From: Rhynchopus euleeides
Lineage: Eukaryota > Euglenozoa > Diplonemea > Diplonemida > Diplonemidae
Direction of reading: 5' to 3'
Assembly (NCBI GenBank): GCA_963210315.1
Contig: OY723296.1
Coordinates: 1,426,001-1,490,000, forward strand
DNA length: 64,000 nucleotides
Position numbers and translations under genes: made by a program. Below, piece after piece: positions 1 to 11,182 of the stretch (positions within the stretch are counted from its first letter, which is position 1; each line of letters opens with the position of its first letter). Below the pieces are notes generated by a model. That model did no database searches and was not told the DNA's origin. It saw only the letters and a list, made by a program, of their open reading frames with translations.

Positions 1-1583
1 CTGCGCACAACAGCCGTGACGCGGAGCTCCTCGAGTCAGCCATCCGTGAGGTCGCGAGGGTTCCGCTGGATGCGAATTCCCCGCGCTGCAGGGGTGGTGG
101 TGGCCGCGGCGATGCCCTACCCACGCCGCGCCACACCACCGGGCGCCCGGATGAGTTTTGGAGAGCACTGATGTGCCACGCCCACTTCGACCCGCGCGCC
201 AGGTTCCCGCCCTGCTCCGAGCTCCCTGCCGCCTCAGGCAGCAACCCCGCTCTCCGCCGCCTGCAGGTCAATCGGACATGGTACCGCGCCTACCTCCACG
301 CGTGGGACACCCGCTACCCCATCTCCATCCGTATCGAGCCCCACCCCACCGGGGGCGGCCCCCCCGACTGCCCCCTCCCCCACATCACCCTCTCCGCGCC
401 AGCGGGCTTCCTCCCCCACGCCACCGGGTGGCCCAGCCGGTCTGACGGGGGTCACGACTCCTCCTCTTCCTCCTCCTCCGCCCTGCGGGTCACCATAACT
501 GCCTCAGGGGGGACCCACGCATCCACCTGGGACAGCCAGGCGTGGGGTTTGATGTGCAGGGCGTGGGAGGCACAGCAGAGGTGCTCGCTCCGGGAGGTGG
601 CGGCGGAGCTGAATGGGCTGCTGACCCTTGTGGAGTCCAGCACCTATAAGGAGGAGGTGGTTGTGGTTCATTCAAAGAGGGCGCCAGCGGAGGTGTCGTT
701 TGGGTTTAGCGTCAGCACATACGATCTCATTCTGGTGCGTGTCATTCCGGGATCCCCTGCGGCGAGGAGCGGGATGGGCCAGTTTATCGGAAGAAAGCTG
801 ATCTCTATCGACGGCAGCCCCATCACATCCCCTGAGCATGCCGGGGAGATCTGCACCTCCAGGCTCAGCATCACGCTCCGCCTCGGCTTGGTTAAAGATG
901 GGGGCAAGCCTTCCTGCGGCGGCTGCACCGACCTCCAGGACAGGGTCAACTTGCTGGAGCGCCGCCTCGAGGCTCAGCACCGGCACCCCAAGGAGTGGTG
1001 GCCGGACCACAGGCGGGTCTGTGGGGCGTGTGGCGAGTCGGGGATTATGCCCTGGGCTGAGCGGTGCCCCGGCTGCGGGTCGGATGTGCAGGAGGGCCTG
1101 CATGAGGGAGCTGCGCCGCCGCCGCCGCCCAGCAGCAGCAGCGCTGGGGGGGAGGTGTCGAGCGGGGGGCAGCGGCAGGGCGGTGGCGGGTCCCCTGTGC
1201 CTGGGCTGACCCCGGAGGGGTCCAGCGTGTCGCAGGGGAGTGGCTCCGGCGGTGCGGCGGGGCTGCTGCGGTGCGGGGCGTGCCGTGCGGTGCTGATGCC
1301 CCTCAGCTCTGCGCGGGCCGTGCAGTGCTCCAGCTGCTCCGCGCTGCTCTCCCGCACCAAGGGAGGGGGCGCCAGACAGGGGGGCCGCCCGCAGCAGAGC
1401 GGTGCGCTATCTGGGGGGGCGAGGCAGGGGCAGGGCCCCCGCCCGGCTCCCCCAGGCAGCACTCCCACGCCCTTCTGCCCGGTGTGCAACATCCCCGTGG
1501 AGGGCGGGGCTTGCAAGCTCTGTGGGAGGCGGAAGGGATGCAGCAGCACAGGCAGTGGTGGTGGTGGTGGTGTTGTGACTTAG
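1..1583 (+). CDS. PDZ-domain protein with C-terminal zinc ribbons (5' partial)
   Basis: The reading frame is open from the left edge (codons from base 3) to a TAG at 1581-1583, so the true start lies outside the window; the ATG at 171 is internal. After an unrecognised N-terminal part rich in Pro and His there is a PDZ-like fold at about 690-890, with a GFSVS carboxylate-loop-like stretch, a VIPGSPAARSG strand/turn and RKLISIDG. A short coiled-coil candidate (DLQDRVNLLERRLEAQ) follows. Then come three CxxC...CxxC zinc-ribbon pairs at about 1018-1080, 1270-1365 and 1479-1535, separated by Gly/Ser/Gln-rich linkers. PDZ domains bind C-terminal peptides and zinc ribbons bind nucleic acid or protein; the combination suggests a scaffold. 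The specific partner is unknown. No intron is visible. Confidence 0.72.
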   Translation, partial: AHNSRDAELLESAIREVARVPLDANSPRCRGGGGRGDALPTPRHTTGRPDEFWRALMCHAHFDPRARFPPCSELPAASGSNPALRRLQVNRTWYRAYLHAWDTRYPISIRIEPHPTGGGPPDCPLPHITLSAPAGFLPHATGWPSRSDGGHDSSSSSSSALRVTITASGGTHASTWDSQAWGLMCRAWEAQQRCSLREVAAELNGLLTLVESSTYKEEVVVVHSKRAPAEVSFGFSVSTYDLILVRVIPGSPAARSGMGQFIGRKLISIDGSPITSPEHAGEICTSRLSITLRLGLVKDGGKPSCGGCTDLQDRVNLLERRLEAQHRHPKEWWPDHRRVCGACGESGIMPWAERCPGCGSDVQEGLHEGAAPPPPPSSSSAGGEVSSGGQRQGGGGSPVPGLTPEGSSVSQGSGSGGAAGLLRCGACRAVLMPLSSARAVQCSSCSALLSRTKGGGARQGGRPQQSGALSGGARQGQGPRPAPPGSTPTPFCPVCNIPVEGGACKLCGRRKGCSSTGSGGGGGVVT

Positions 1584-2500
1584 AAAGGCCGTGGGGTGTT
1601 TCTTTCAGGAGGAGAACTGTATGTATCTACGGCATATCATAGCCTGATGGTAGAGTCGAGGCGTGGCTCCGCATGGGGGTGTTGGGGGGCATGCTGCCGC
1701 ATCACGTTTAGCCGAAAGAAGTGAAGGCTGCAGCACATTGCCTGATGCGCCAGAGTGGTGCCTCAGCCACGCCTCACCCTCCTGTGACCAGTGGGCAAAA
1801 GAGGTTCCAACAAATCCGTGTGGGCAGGCTCCATCTTCACCCCTGGACACACCGAGGGCAGCCAAATCTTCCTGAGCAGCAACCTCGGCGGGACTAGGAT
1901 GATGCAGTGGCTTAGATTCAGCCTGGCCCCCGGTGGCCCCGAGGCGGCACCCCCTTCAGCAGGCTGGGCCTTCTGCACAAGGGTGTCCAAGGTGTGGGCC
2001 TCCGTCACAAGGCTCGACATCTGCCTGGAGGGGCAGGAGGGAGGAGGGGGTTTCTTCCATGACGCTGCTGGCACAACGGAGAATCTGCAGGGGGGGCTTT
2101 CGACAAGAGCCAAGCCTTCTCTTCTCGCCTGGTTCGATGCCAACGACCCGTGCAAGTGCGACGTTGGCAACTTCGATGGGATGAGAGGTGTCAGAGATCT
2201 TTGTGTCCTACAACCGCCAGACGAACACGTGGCCCCTGAGACAGGGTGTCGTCTGGGATGCAATATCGGATGGGGTGTGAGAGCGCTGCCCTTGAGTGGG
2301 TAGCAATGCATGTCGCCGAGACGGCGGGGCGGCGTTAAGTTTCACGTGTGTGGGTGTGTGTTGAGCGAGTATGTGTAATGTGTGTATGTCGGATGCAGCA
2401 AGCTGGAGAGGTTGGTTCCCACCCCCTCCCCCTCCCCCTGAACCGAGAAACCAGAAGAAAAGGTCGCGGCTTGATGCTGTGGGGAAGCTGTCGATTCTTT
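1584..2500. other. Intergenic, no supported gene
   Basis: Follows the PDZ gene. Both strands are open for 170-180 codons around 1763-2311, but neither product shows a domain, signal peptide or splice-acceptor context. I treat these as chance open frames in GC-rich DNA. Confidence 0.4.
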
Positions 2501-2506
2501 AAACTA

Positions 2507-3156
2507 CACGGTTGGCAATTGATCCAAATGTGGATCAATTGGTCCAAAATTATCAACTCGATTATCAAGGATTACCAACGAAAACAATCCTTGATCCGTT
2601 GGTAATCCTTGGTAATTGGTAATCAATTATCAATCAAATCAGTTCCCTCACAAATCCTGAGGGGAGCTGACCCAGACGGCCACCCTCAATGGGTAGTGAA
2701 AATGGGCACCATATGGGCAAAATGACACCATCACGGTTCTCACAGAGCCCAAATATGCCAGGAAACGGGTTTTCGGAGCAACCGATTCTGGGGTCCAGCC
2801 GGGTGCTGCAGGATAGGGTCAACTGAGGAGGCTCGAGGGAATCTGACCACCTCAAACCCTGTTGGGGACCGAAAAACTCAACTCCCAGGCCAAAATGGCC
2901 CGACCACGGCCTTGTCCGTCCCATCCTTGGCGAGGATGAGCAAAAAATCGGGTAACGAGGCGGCCGGAATTCTGCAAACCTTGCCTCCTAGCGCCTCTTC
3001 CACCACTTGACAATCGGCCAACAATCCTTGATAATCCATTATCAAATTTTGGTAATCGGCCAACAATCGGCCAACAATCCTTGGTAATCTTGGTAATTTC
3101 CCGAGCATTACCAAATTTTGGTAATACTTGGTATTGGTAACCAATTGCCAACCGTG
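2507..3156. mobile_element. Non-autonomous TIR element with 6-bp target duplication
   Basis: The ends are inverted copies of CACGGTTGGCAATTG, at 2507 and ending at 3156. They are flanked by the direct repeat AAACTA at 2501-2506 and 3157-3162. Just inside both ends are degenerate arrays built on GGTAATCCTTGG / CCAAGGATTACC (about 2550-2640 and 3010-3150). No credible coding frame lies inside, so it depends on a transposase from elsewhere. The family is not identified; the design (short TIR plus subterminal iterations) is shared with other elements in this window. Confidence 0.75.
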
Positions 3157-4894
3157 AAACTAGGTTAACGGCAGGGGGGTGGGGGGAGAGGGGGGGATCG
3201 GGCAAAACCAACAAAATACAGCTACATCTGCTGTATATGCTGTCTGCCTGCTGTGCGCTCTTGCCCAAAAAAATGCAAAAAAGAGGGGTTACAACCACGA
3301 GAGAAAGAAAGAACGAACGAACGAACAAAAAAAAGCAAACGAACGAGCCAGGGGGTTCACAGCAGAGGTTTGCCGAGAGGGTCGGGGGGATGGCAGGGTG
3401 GGGGCGGGGGTGGGGTACAGGGGCGATATCCCCTCTCCCCAGGACCCCCTCCGCAGTCTGCGCGTGGGTGCTTCGCAGATAGCCCCGAGACTCGGTTTGT
3501 ATTGGCTTGCGCTCTGCTGATATCTTTCTGCGCGTGGATGCCTGCAATGAAGCTGAGGCGGGAGTGCGGGGACTACGCCACCTTCTGGCGAAGTTGTGGA
3601 AACGCCGGATCTTATCATCCCCCGCCGTCGCTCAGCAGCGGGCAGCACCCACCTTTTGACGATCCGTTTCAGTTGTTCAAAAAAAAAAGCACGAACTCAA
3701 CAAAATAACCAGGAGAAATATGTGTATCGCGTTACTTATGTTCTTCCCTCTTTTGGGTCTGTTGTTTGCAAAGGAAGTGTATCCGTCGTGCCCCCACCCC
3801 CCCCCCCCCTCCCTCAATACAAACGGACTACCATTGCGAGAAGGTGCTGGGAGACTTGCTCTTGCTTTCACTCTCGACAATCAAATCATCCCCCGCTCTT
3901 CTTTCAAAGCACGGAACATCGTGATGTGGTTATCGGATCAGTGGGGGGCCTTCGTTGTGTGTCTAAGTGTGTCAGGTTGCAACCTATATTGTTAGGCAGC
4001 TCACTTGTCTGCACTTTAGAGCGAAGCCCCAATGAATTTAGTCAAGAGGCACAGGGCTGTGCCCTGGATTTGGGTTTTGCTGCCTGACTGATGCTCTCTG
4101 TCCCCGTTCTGTTCTGTACACGCTGCCGCTATTTTCTCATGATGTTCTGTCTCGTGGATGAGTGTCGCGTGAATGTGCTTGGGCCTCCCTGTGCACCACA
4201 CATCCTGATTCTCCAATCAGGGGAGCAGCCTGTGCCAACATCCGGGCCGGTAAAAATGGGCTTGTCGCGCCCAGCCACACCCCCCACACCGCAGGCTTTG
4301 CTGTTTTTCAACCAACCCGGCTTGCTCCCGGGAGCCACCCCTCAATCCAGCAATAGACTGGTTCCCTTCCGGTAGTGTTTGTTGCCGTGCCCTGTCGAAA
4401 ACCTGGATTCGGCCAGACCACCCCGGTCCAATGAAACTCGCGTTTGCCATCTCCGACCCATGCATTGACGTGGTGCTTCTCTCGCTGCTGCCATGATTAT
4501 GTCTGTACCTCGAGAGCCTGTGTGTTTTTTTTGTTGTGTTCAGAATACCGACCGTCTATACACCGGAGGGGGGTGAATGTGAGTGTGGTGAATACGTTTT
4601 TTAGTGGGTATGCCCTGCGGATCTTTGCCACTCCCCACGAATGAGCGTGTTGTGAGTATGTTGTTCAGGATTCTTCAGGGAGGCGGCCTGACGCGAAGTG
4701 GAGTCCCGTGCTGAGTCCCACACCCCACCCCCCAGGGCGAGCAACAGAGAGGCTGGGTAACAGTTTTGTGTCCCGGATGCGAAGGTTGCTGCCGCCCCCC
4801 CCCCCTCAGTTGTGTGGGGAGATCGACTTCTGTGCCTTACCTTTCCCTACCTTCCCCCGCTGTATACATTGTGTGAGGAATGCAAATCAAGATG

Positions 4895-5549
4895 GGGGGC
4901 CCTCGCTACCAGTCACAGCTCGTCACAGCTCGTCGTCAGCTGATTGAGGGTGTGATATGAGGGTTCTATCCAACAAGGATATCAAGGCGGCACTTTCAAA
5001 GTCCTGCCAAGGACAGCGCCACGTGGGTGTGTGCTTCTGATATATGTTATGTCATCATGTGAACCCTCCCCAGCGTGTGCCAACATCCCTGACACGCTCA
5101 CGAAAAGCATGACACGGAGAAAACAGGTGCCGAAACAACCTGCCGAGCACACGGGTGGTGCCACGTTGATCCACGCAGCGATCTCCCATGACAGGAAGCC
5201 TTGTCGCCACGGCAGAGTCGCCGCAGACTGTGGGAGAGGTGTCGCCAGTCACCTTGAGGTTGCAGTGTGTCATCAGGCTAAGACCCGTGCCCTCTTCACC
5301 TCCCCTGTTAGGTTGCTCCCATATCGTTGCCTGCTACGGGGCCTGAAGGACATAGGGGTCCAGCAGGCACTTGAGCATCGCAAGGCATGAGTGGCTGTTT
5401 CAAACTCCTGGTGCAAGCACCCGTCATGGTCTGGGGAAGCCCTCCCAGGTAGTTTAACGTCTTGCCCAGGACAGCTCGTCAGTCAGTGAGGGGAAGTGGG
5501 CCGTGGCTCACTGTTTCTCCCTCAGTCACACCTGGTAGCGAGGGCCCCC
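4895..5549. mobile_element. GGGGCCCTCGCTAC-type MITE, interrupted
   Basis: The left part (4895-4934) and right part (5471-5549) together match the complete ~109-bp copy at 12149-12257. Its ends are inverted GGGGCCCTCGCTAC / GTAGCGAGGGCCCC. The two parts are separated by 536 bp of unrelated sequence bordered by a 10-bp direct repeat. Confidence 0.75.
4935..5470. mobile_element. 536-bp insertion inside a MITE
   Basis: It sits between two copies of ACAGCTCGTC (4925-4934 and 5471-5480), a likely 10-bp target-site duplication. The host MITE itself contains two tandem copies of this motif, so the exact length is ambiguous. I see no terminal inverted repeats and no poly-A tail. Family unknown. Confidence 0.5.
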
Positions 5550-6019
5550 ACAGCTGTGTGTATGTTTTCTGATGTTGCTCATTATTTTGTGTACGTTTGA
5601 CTCTCAACTTTCAAATCGCACCCCACCCCTTCCCCCACGCCATCTGACGCGGCACTGCTCCCGGCAAGACCGTTTGGCGAGGGGGGGGGGTGTGTGTGGT
5701 GGGGCGCAGCAGTGTTAAGACGAATGCTGACGACCTTTCCAACACCGCGACATCTCAGCGCCTATTGATTTTCCACACCCACAACGGCATGTGGCTGTGA
5801 GCGGACAGCGTTGCACCGTGCGATTCCGCGGAATTTCACCTTCAATCAAGACACCCGTCTATTGCAAGAGAGTGTTGGGAGCATTGATTTAAATTCACTC
5901 TGGACAATCGCATTACCCCACACCCCCCCCTTTGCATTGGCCACCTCTATGCGTGTTCTGTTTACTGTGGAGGTGGTGAGCCCTTTGTGCGCCTTCTGAC
6001 GACCGAGGGTATATACCCC

Positions 6020-6155
6020 CCACACACATACAGAGCCTGCATATTTGTTTCTGTACTTCATTGGCTGTGGGGTGTTCTGCGTTCGAAGAACACAAACTGT
6101 CGTTGCTACCTTCTCTCTCGAGATTCTCTCGGTTGCATTAGTTTTGCCAGTTCCG
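6020..6155 (+). repeat. Interspersed repeat R1 copy
   Basis: Shares GTGTTCTGCGTTCGAAGAAC, then ACAAACTGTCGTTGCTACC and a CGGTTGCATTAGTTTT-like tail, with the copy at 16558-16765. Weaker copies occur at 11530-11730, 14600-14690, 23985-24110 and 31855-31960, and an inverted copy near 35960-36070. No ends or coding capacity are recognised. Confidence 0.6.
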
Positions 6156-7242
6156 CCGGGTGCATCCAACCCAGGAAGAAAATATAATCACCGCACGGAT
6201 CCCTTATGGGTGAAAGAACAACTCCAAAAAAAATCGAAATTCGAAAATAAAACACAACCGGGGACGATTATTCATGGCCAGTGCACTGCACAGCGCCCTG
6301 GCTACCCGACCCACCCTCAGACCCTCTCTCTCTCTCTCTGCAGGCACTGAACAGAGGAGGGTCTTAGGTTGTGCAACACCCTGCACTGATGAAGGGCTCT
6401 CTAGTCTAGGATATACTCTTATCGGGCCGATGTGACACAGAGCGGCCCCAGGCCGGGTGTTGAGGTTGCGTTGTTGTAAAACAGGGGGGAAACGGGGGAA
6501 ACGGGGAACCGGGGCAGTATGATGGGATGGGACGGGCCGGGCCACCGCAGGCAGCCCGCTTTGGCTATTTCTGTGCAGCAACGGGTGGATGAGCTGAGAC
6601 GCTGCTGGGGAAGGGGAGGGCCAATTCTTCCCCTCCCACTCCCCCCCGCCCCCCGCCCCCCCCTGCATCACACACGCTCCCCATTCTTGTGCTCCCTTCA
6701 AATTCGATTTCACTACCCCCCTGCATCACACACGCGTGATTTTTTTGTGGTGTGACCTCCACTGTCATGCACAGAGACACGTTAACGTGCCTGTTTAGGT
6801 TGCACTGGGCACACTCTCTGGTGCCTACCTCTACCGTCGCACCCACACATGAGCACGCATGTGAATACGAACGAAACTGGGGCCACTTCGGGGGAATCCT
6901 CCCGAAGTGGCGGGCGTGGGGGAAGGCATTTCTGCCTGGGTGTCGCCGCATAGCAACTAATATGGTTTCAACACACACACACACACCCCACACATGCAGG
7001 ATTCCCACACGAACGTGGAGGGGGCCTCCCTACAACCCGTGCGTTGAGCGTTCACCCCCGCCCCACCCCACCCCCCCCCCCCCCCCCTTCCCGACGACAG
7101 GCAGAGCCTGGGATCTGAGGGACGGAGGGAGGGTGCTGTCGGTCTGCTGCTGCTGCTGCTCACTAGAGCACACCAGGCTTAGCAGCGTGAAAGGGGGGGG
7201 GGGGGTGGGAGGTTTTCCTTGACGCCGCGGCAAGCTTGGGGG

Positions 7243-7270
7243 GGGGAGGGGGTGTGTGTGTGCGTTGCAG
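7243..7270 (+). promoter_or_regulatory. Putative trans-splice acceptor
   Basis: A (GT)n stretch followed by CGTTGCAG ends 8 bases before the chosen ATG at 7279. The paralogue at 26371 has the same GCAG arrangement 10 bases before its ATG. Confidence 0.45.
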
Positions 7271-7278
7271 CCCGGGGT

Positions 7279-10200
7279 ATGCATTGCAATGATCGCATGG
7301 GGTTGTCGCGTGCCGTGGTGTGTGCGGTGATGCTGATTGCCGTGCCGTGTGACGCCCAGGAGGTTAGGGGCACCTTCACATCCGCCCAGCCTGTCCATGA
7401 TGCATTCTACGACAAAGTAACAGACACTGTTATCTGCGCACAGGGCACCGACAGGCTGTCCGTAGTTGGCGGAGCCGGCGCGGGGATCTCGTCGCTGACT
7501 ATCCCAGACCCTCTCGATGTGGCGCTCACCGAGGTTTCCTCTCATAGTATCGGCGGAGGGGAGCTTGTCTGCCTGGCTGCGGGGGAGTCCATCGCAGGCG
7601 ACGAGCTGTGGATCTTCGCAGGAAATGATCTTCATGTCACAGTGGAGATCTTCTTGATGGAACGCCCGGGCACAGCCCTGGAGCATGTGAGGTCATTGAC
7701 GGGCCCTGCGGGCGAAAGAGAGGTAGATGAGATCCTGCTCATCAAGGACGCACTCCTGGTGGTGATGTGGGAGCATGTCATCATCTTCTACGACGTGACC
7801 CAGACGCTGCTCAGCGGAGCCTCTCCCGTGATACGTGCGCAGCAGCCATGCCCGAACTGCATCAGCATGCGCTACAGCAGTGCGAACGACATGTTCTACT
7901 ATGCGGAGCAGGACAGCAGGGAGATGACGGCCCTGGACGGAGGGTCTCTGACTCCCAGCAGCGTTGTGTTCGACCCCATTGGGCCTCCGGTTGCCATCCC
8001 GGAGCTTGTGACGCTCGCCCAGGAGGATACAACAGATGTGGTGCTGGGCTACGGCAAGGAGGGCCTCACAGTTGCAGAGTCGGATGTCTCGAAGCTCTTC
8101 CTGCCGGCAACCCGCCAGGTGTCCGGCGTCCCGTCGGGGAGAAAGAAGAATCTAGTGGCTGCGGGGGACTACCTGCTGTTCAGCCCTGATAAGGATGACG
8201 ACTCTGTGCGTGTGACGCCGCGCTCCGATACGTCTTTCCTGAATGAGACCATCACTGTGCCTCACTCAGCGGGAGTGAACCTGCTTGCCTTCAGGCGATA
8301 CGGTGGCACCGTTGTCGTGGGGACGGCATCTGGGTTCACCGTGTTGGGGATCTCGAGGTATCTGGTTCCACAGACGCCTGTGCCTGCGACGGTGTCGCCC
8401 CCAACGCCTGCCCCTGTTACACCTGCGCCTGTGACTGCTTCGCCGCCGACACCCGCACCGGTGACGCCGAGTCCGCCGACACCTGTGCCTGTCACATCTG
8501 CACCTGCGACAGCTTCACCGCCGACACCTGCGCCTCTGACTGCTTCACCGCCGACTCCTGTGCCCATGACATCTGCGCCGGCAACTGCTTCACCGCCCAC
8601 ACTCGCACCAGCGACACCAAGCCCGCCAACACCTGCGCCTGTAACATCTGCACCTGCGACAGCTTCACCGCCGACACCTGCGCCTCTGACTGCTTCACCG
8701 CCCACACTCGCACCAGCGACACCAAGCCCGCCAACACCTGCGCCTGTAACATCTGCACCTGTGACAGCTTCGCCGCCGACACCTGTGCCCGTCACATCTG
8801 CACCCGCGACTGATTCACTGCTGACACCTGCGCCTGTTACACTGTCACCTGCGACTGTGGCACCGCTGACACCTGTGCCCGCCACATCTGCACCTGCGAC
8901 TGCTCGACCGCCGACACCTGCGCCTGTGACACCTGTGCCTGTAACATCTGCACCTGCGACTGCTTCACCACTGACACCTGTGCCTGTTACACCTGCACCC
9001 GCGACTGTGGCACCGCTGACACCCACAACACCTGCACCTGCAACGGCTTCTCCGCTGACACCTGTGCCTGTGACACCGGCACCTGCAACTGTCTCACCAA
9101 CGACACCCACACCGGTGACACCGAGCCCGCTGACACCTGTGCCTGTGACCGCTGCACCTGTGACACCCGTACCGGTGACACCGAGTCCGCTGACACCTGC
9201 ACCTGCGTGCACCTGCGACGCCAAGCCCGCCAACAAGTGTGCCAGTGACGCTGTCTCCTCCGACGGTTGCACCAACTACGCCAAACCCGCTGACACCTGT
9301 GCCAGTGACACCGTCACCCTCAACGCCTGTGCCCGGAACACCTGCACCTGCGACGGCTTCCCCGCCGACACCTGTGCCTGTGACACCTGTGCCATCAACA
9401 CCTGCGCCTATGACACTGTCCCCTCCGACACCTGTGCCCGTAACATCTGCACCTGCGACTGCTTCACCGCCGACACCCGTGCCTGCAACACCTGCACCTG
9501 CAGCACCAACACCCACGACACCTGCACCTGTGGTGACGGGGTCACCTGCCTCCCCACCCACAACACCGTTGCCCCCACTTGCACCTGCGCTGCCTGCAAC
9601 ACCCGAGCCGGCAGTGCTTGATGCTGCCACACGCGTGCCCCAGACATCCCTCCCTGACACACCGCTGCCCGCCACAGGGACCAGTGTCCCTGCACATCAG
9701 CTTGCAACGGCTGTGCCCCGTGGCAGTGCGACTGTGTCGCCAGGGACAGCCGGAACCCCTGCGTCACTTGCCCCGCTCAGTGGGCCTTCGCAGGCTGTGC
9801 TGGACGATAACGACAGCATCGACCGTCTGGCGCAGGCGGCGGTAATTGCTGGGGCCAGCACAGGGAGCAGGTCTGTCACGGACTCGCTCCGTACAGTGCT
9901 CCTCAGCCAGCCTTGCAACTTGCGCTTCATGCCGGCGACTTCTCTGCCCCGCCTGCTGCACCCCACACAATGGAAGGTGTCAGGTAGCGAAGGGTACGGC
10001 CTCGTGCTCGGCAACTGGCTGATCGTGCTCGGGTTCGGGCTGGTGTGTTCCCTGCTGGTGATGGGTGCGGCTGTGGTGCGGCGCTTCCTGCCGAATGTGT
10101 TTCGCGAGCTGGACTTGCAGGGGCTGCTGCGTTTCCCGTCCTCACCGCTGCTGGTGTTCACATTCCTGTTCCAGGGTCTCAGCCTCGGGTCAACGGATGT

Positions 10201-11182
10201 GGTGATGCAGCCGCCGTCTGCAGCAGCACAGGTGCTGGGTGTGTGCAGCCTTGTCCTGTGTGTCGTGATCCCGTGCTGGGTGTTTGCCACCGTGTCGCAA
10301 GGGGTGCCGCGTCTTGCGGTGTACCGCCCCGACACACGCGTCGCTGGGGACACGGTGTTCCTGTCGGCGAAACGCTTCCTCATCGGGCCTGGCGAGTGGG
10401 TCAACACGCACCGCCACACCGACTGGGTCAACCGCTTCTCCTCCGTCGTGCGTGTCCACGACCAGAGCTGCGTCTGGTTCACCGCCATCGAATATGCTGC
10501 CTCCCTCGCCATCTCTGCCATGCATTCGCTCGGTGTGGACACCGTCGTGGGATGCGGACACGTCAAGGTCGCCACACTGCTGGTCCTTGTCGCCCTCGCC
10601 GTGCTGCAGGCCTTGCTGTGGCCCCAGTCACGCCCCCGCGACCTCTACATGAACTTCCTCCTCTACGCACTGCAGGCCAGCGCCATGCTCTTCATGGCCA
10701 TCGGCTACTACACCACGGCTGTCGCCGACGTGAATCTGGACCACTGGACCTTCGGCAGCGCACGCCACCTTGTGATGGGTGCTACTGCCCTCTCTGCCAC
10801 CAAGGCCTTCCTGGACTTTATCACGGAGGTGTACGTGCTGTGCACCGGGCGCCGCGCCCGGGTTCAGCAGCAGCAGCTGGCTGACACAAGTCGGGAACAT
10901 GTTGCTGCGGATGCAGAGCAGGGTCTGCCGGACGAGCCGGTTGCGCAGGTCCTGCAAGTCGGACCCGACACACTGGACAGGCGGGGGTTGCTGGGGGCAA
11001 GCACCCATGACATGCGCAGCCTGCTGATGACGCCGTGCACCGACACACCCTCGTCCTGGTGCGACACCTACAACAAGCAGGGCATGCTGTTGCCATTGCC
11101 TTGGGGCACCATGGTGAGTAGCGGCAACCTGAGCGAGTACCTGCCACGGACAGACACCAGCAGTTCCCTCCATCGGTGGTGA
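7279..11182 (+). CDS. Mucin-like surface protein: ectodomain, Pro/Thr stalk, seven-segment membrane domain (frameshifted copy)
   Basis: The start at 7279 follows a GCAG acceptor and gives a signal peptide (MHCNDRMGLSRAVVCAVML...DA). About 340 residues of ectodomain follow, with beta-rich, propeller-like spacing. From about 8370 there is a Pro/Thr/Ala stalk of repeats such as TPAPVTPSPPTPVPVT, a likely O-glycosylation target. From about 9930 comes a conserved module with seven hydrophobic segments (about 10004-10850) and a polar cytoplasmic tail. A 10-bp duplication, GTGCACCTGC at 9207-9216, absent from the paralogue, moves the frame. The upstream frame then runs on as a Cys-rich tail to 9621, and the membrane module is read from the +1 frame to the TGA at 11180-11182. 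Either this copy is damaged or recoded, or the assembly is wrong in the repeat. The membrane module is nearly identical in DNA to that of the 26371 gene. Specific function unknown; a cell-surface receptor or adhesin is an inference. Confidence 0.7.
8370..9650 (+). repeat. Pro/Thr codon array (stalk)
   Basis: Degenerate tandem array of CCTGCRCCTGTGACA-like units. All three + frames and the minus strand stay open for hundreds of codons, which explains several large spurious reading frames here. Confidence 0.85.

Larger units (their letters stand above)
3163..7240. other. Long intergenic region with degenerate interspersed repeats
   Basis: No gene supported. It holds a copy of the repeat built on AGAAGGTGCTGGGAGACTTG (3836-3900) and a diverged one near 5862-5915. 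It also holds a MITE split by an insertion (4895-5549), a copy of the GTGTTCTGCGTTCGAAGAAC repeat (about 6050-6155), and C-runs near 3792, 4795, 6645 and 7070. The last C-run precedes the next gene. Confidence 0.5.

Noticed and set aside
1763-2311. Overlapping open frames of 170-182 codons on both strands.
   Set aside because: No domain, no acceptor near the ATGs, and similar lengths on both strands indicate chance.
6048-6064. GTTTCTGTACTTCATTG closely resembles the 3' half of diplonemid/kinetoplastid spliced leaders as I remember them, and sits exactly where R1 homology to the 16672 copy begins, like a retroposed trans-spliced RNA.
   Set aside because: Other R1 copies (24044, 31930, 16650) have ACTTCAT/TTCAC-like sequence at the same place, so the match is more simply a diverged piece of the repeat. 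The remaining leader sequence upstream is absent. Searching the genome for the full leader would decide.
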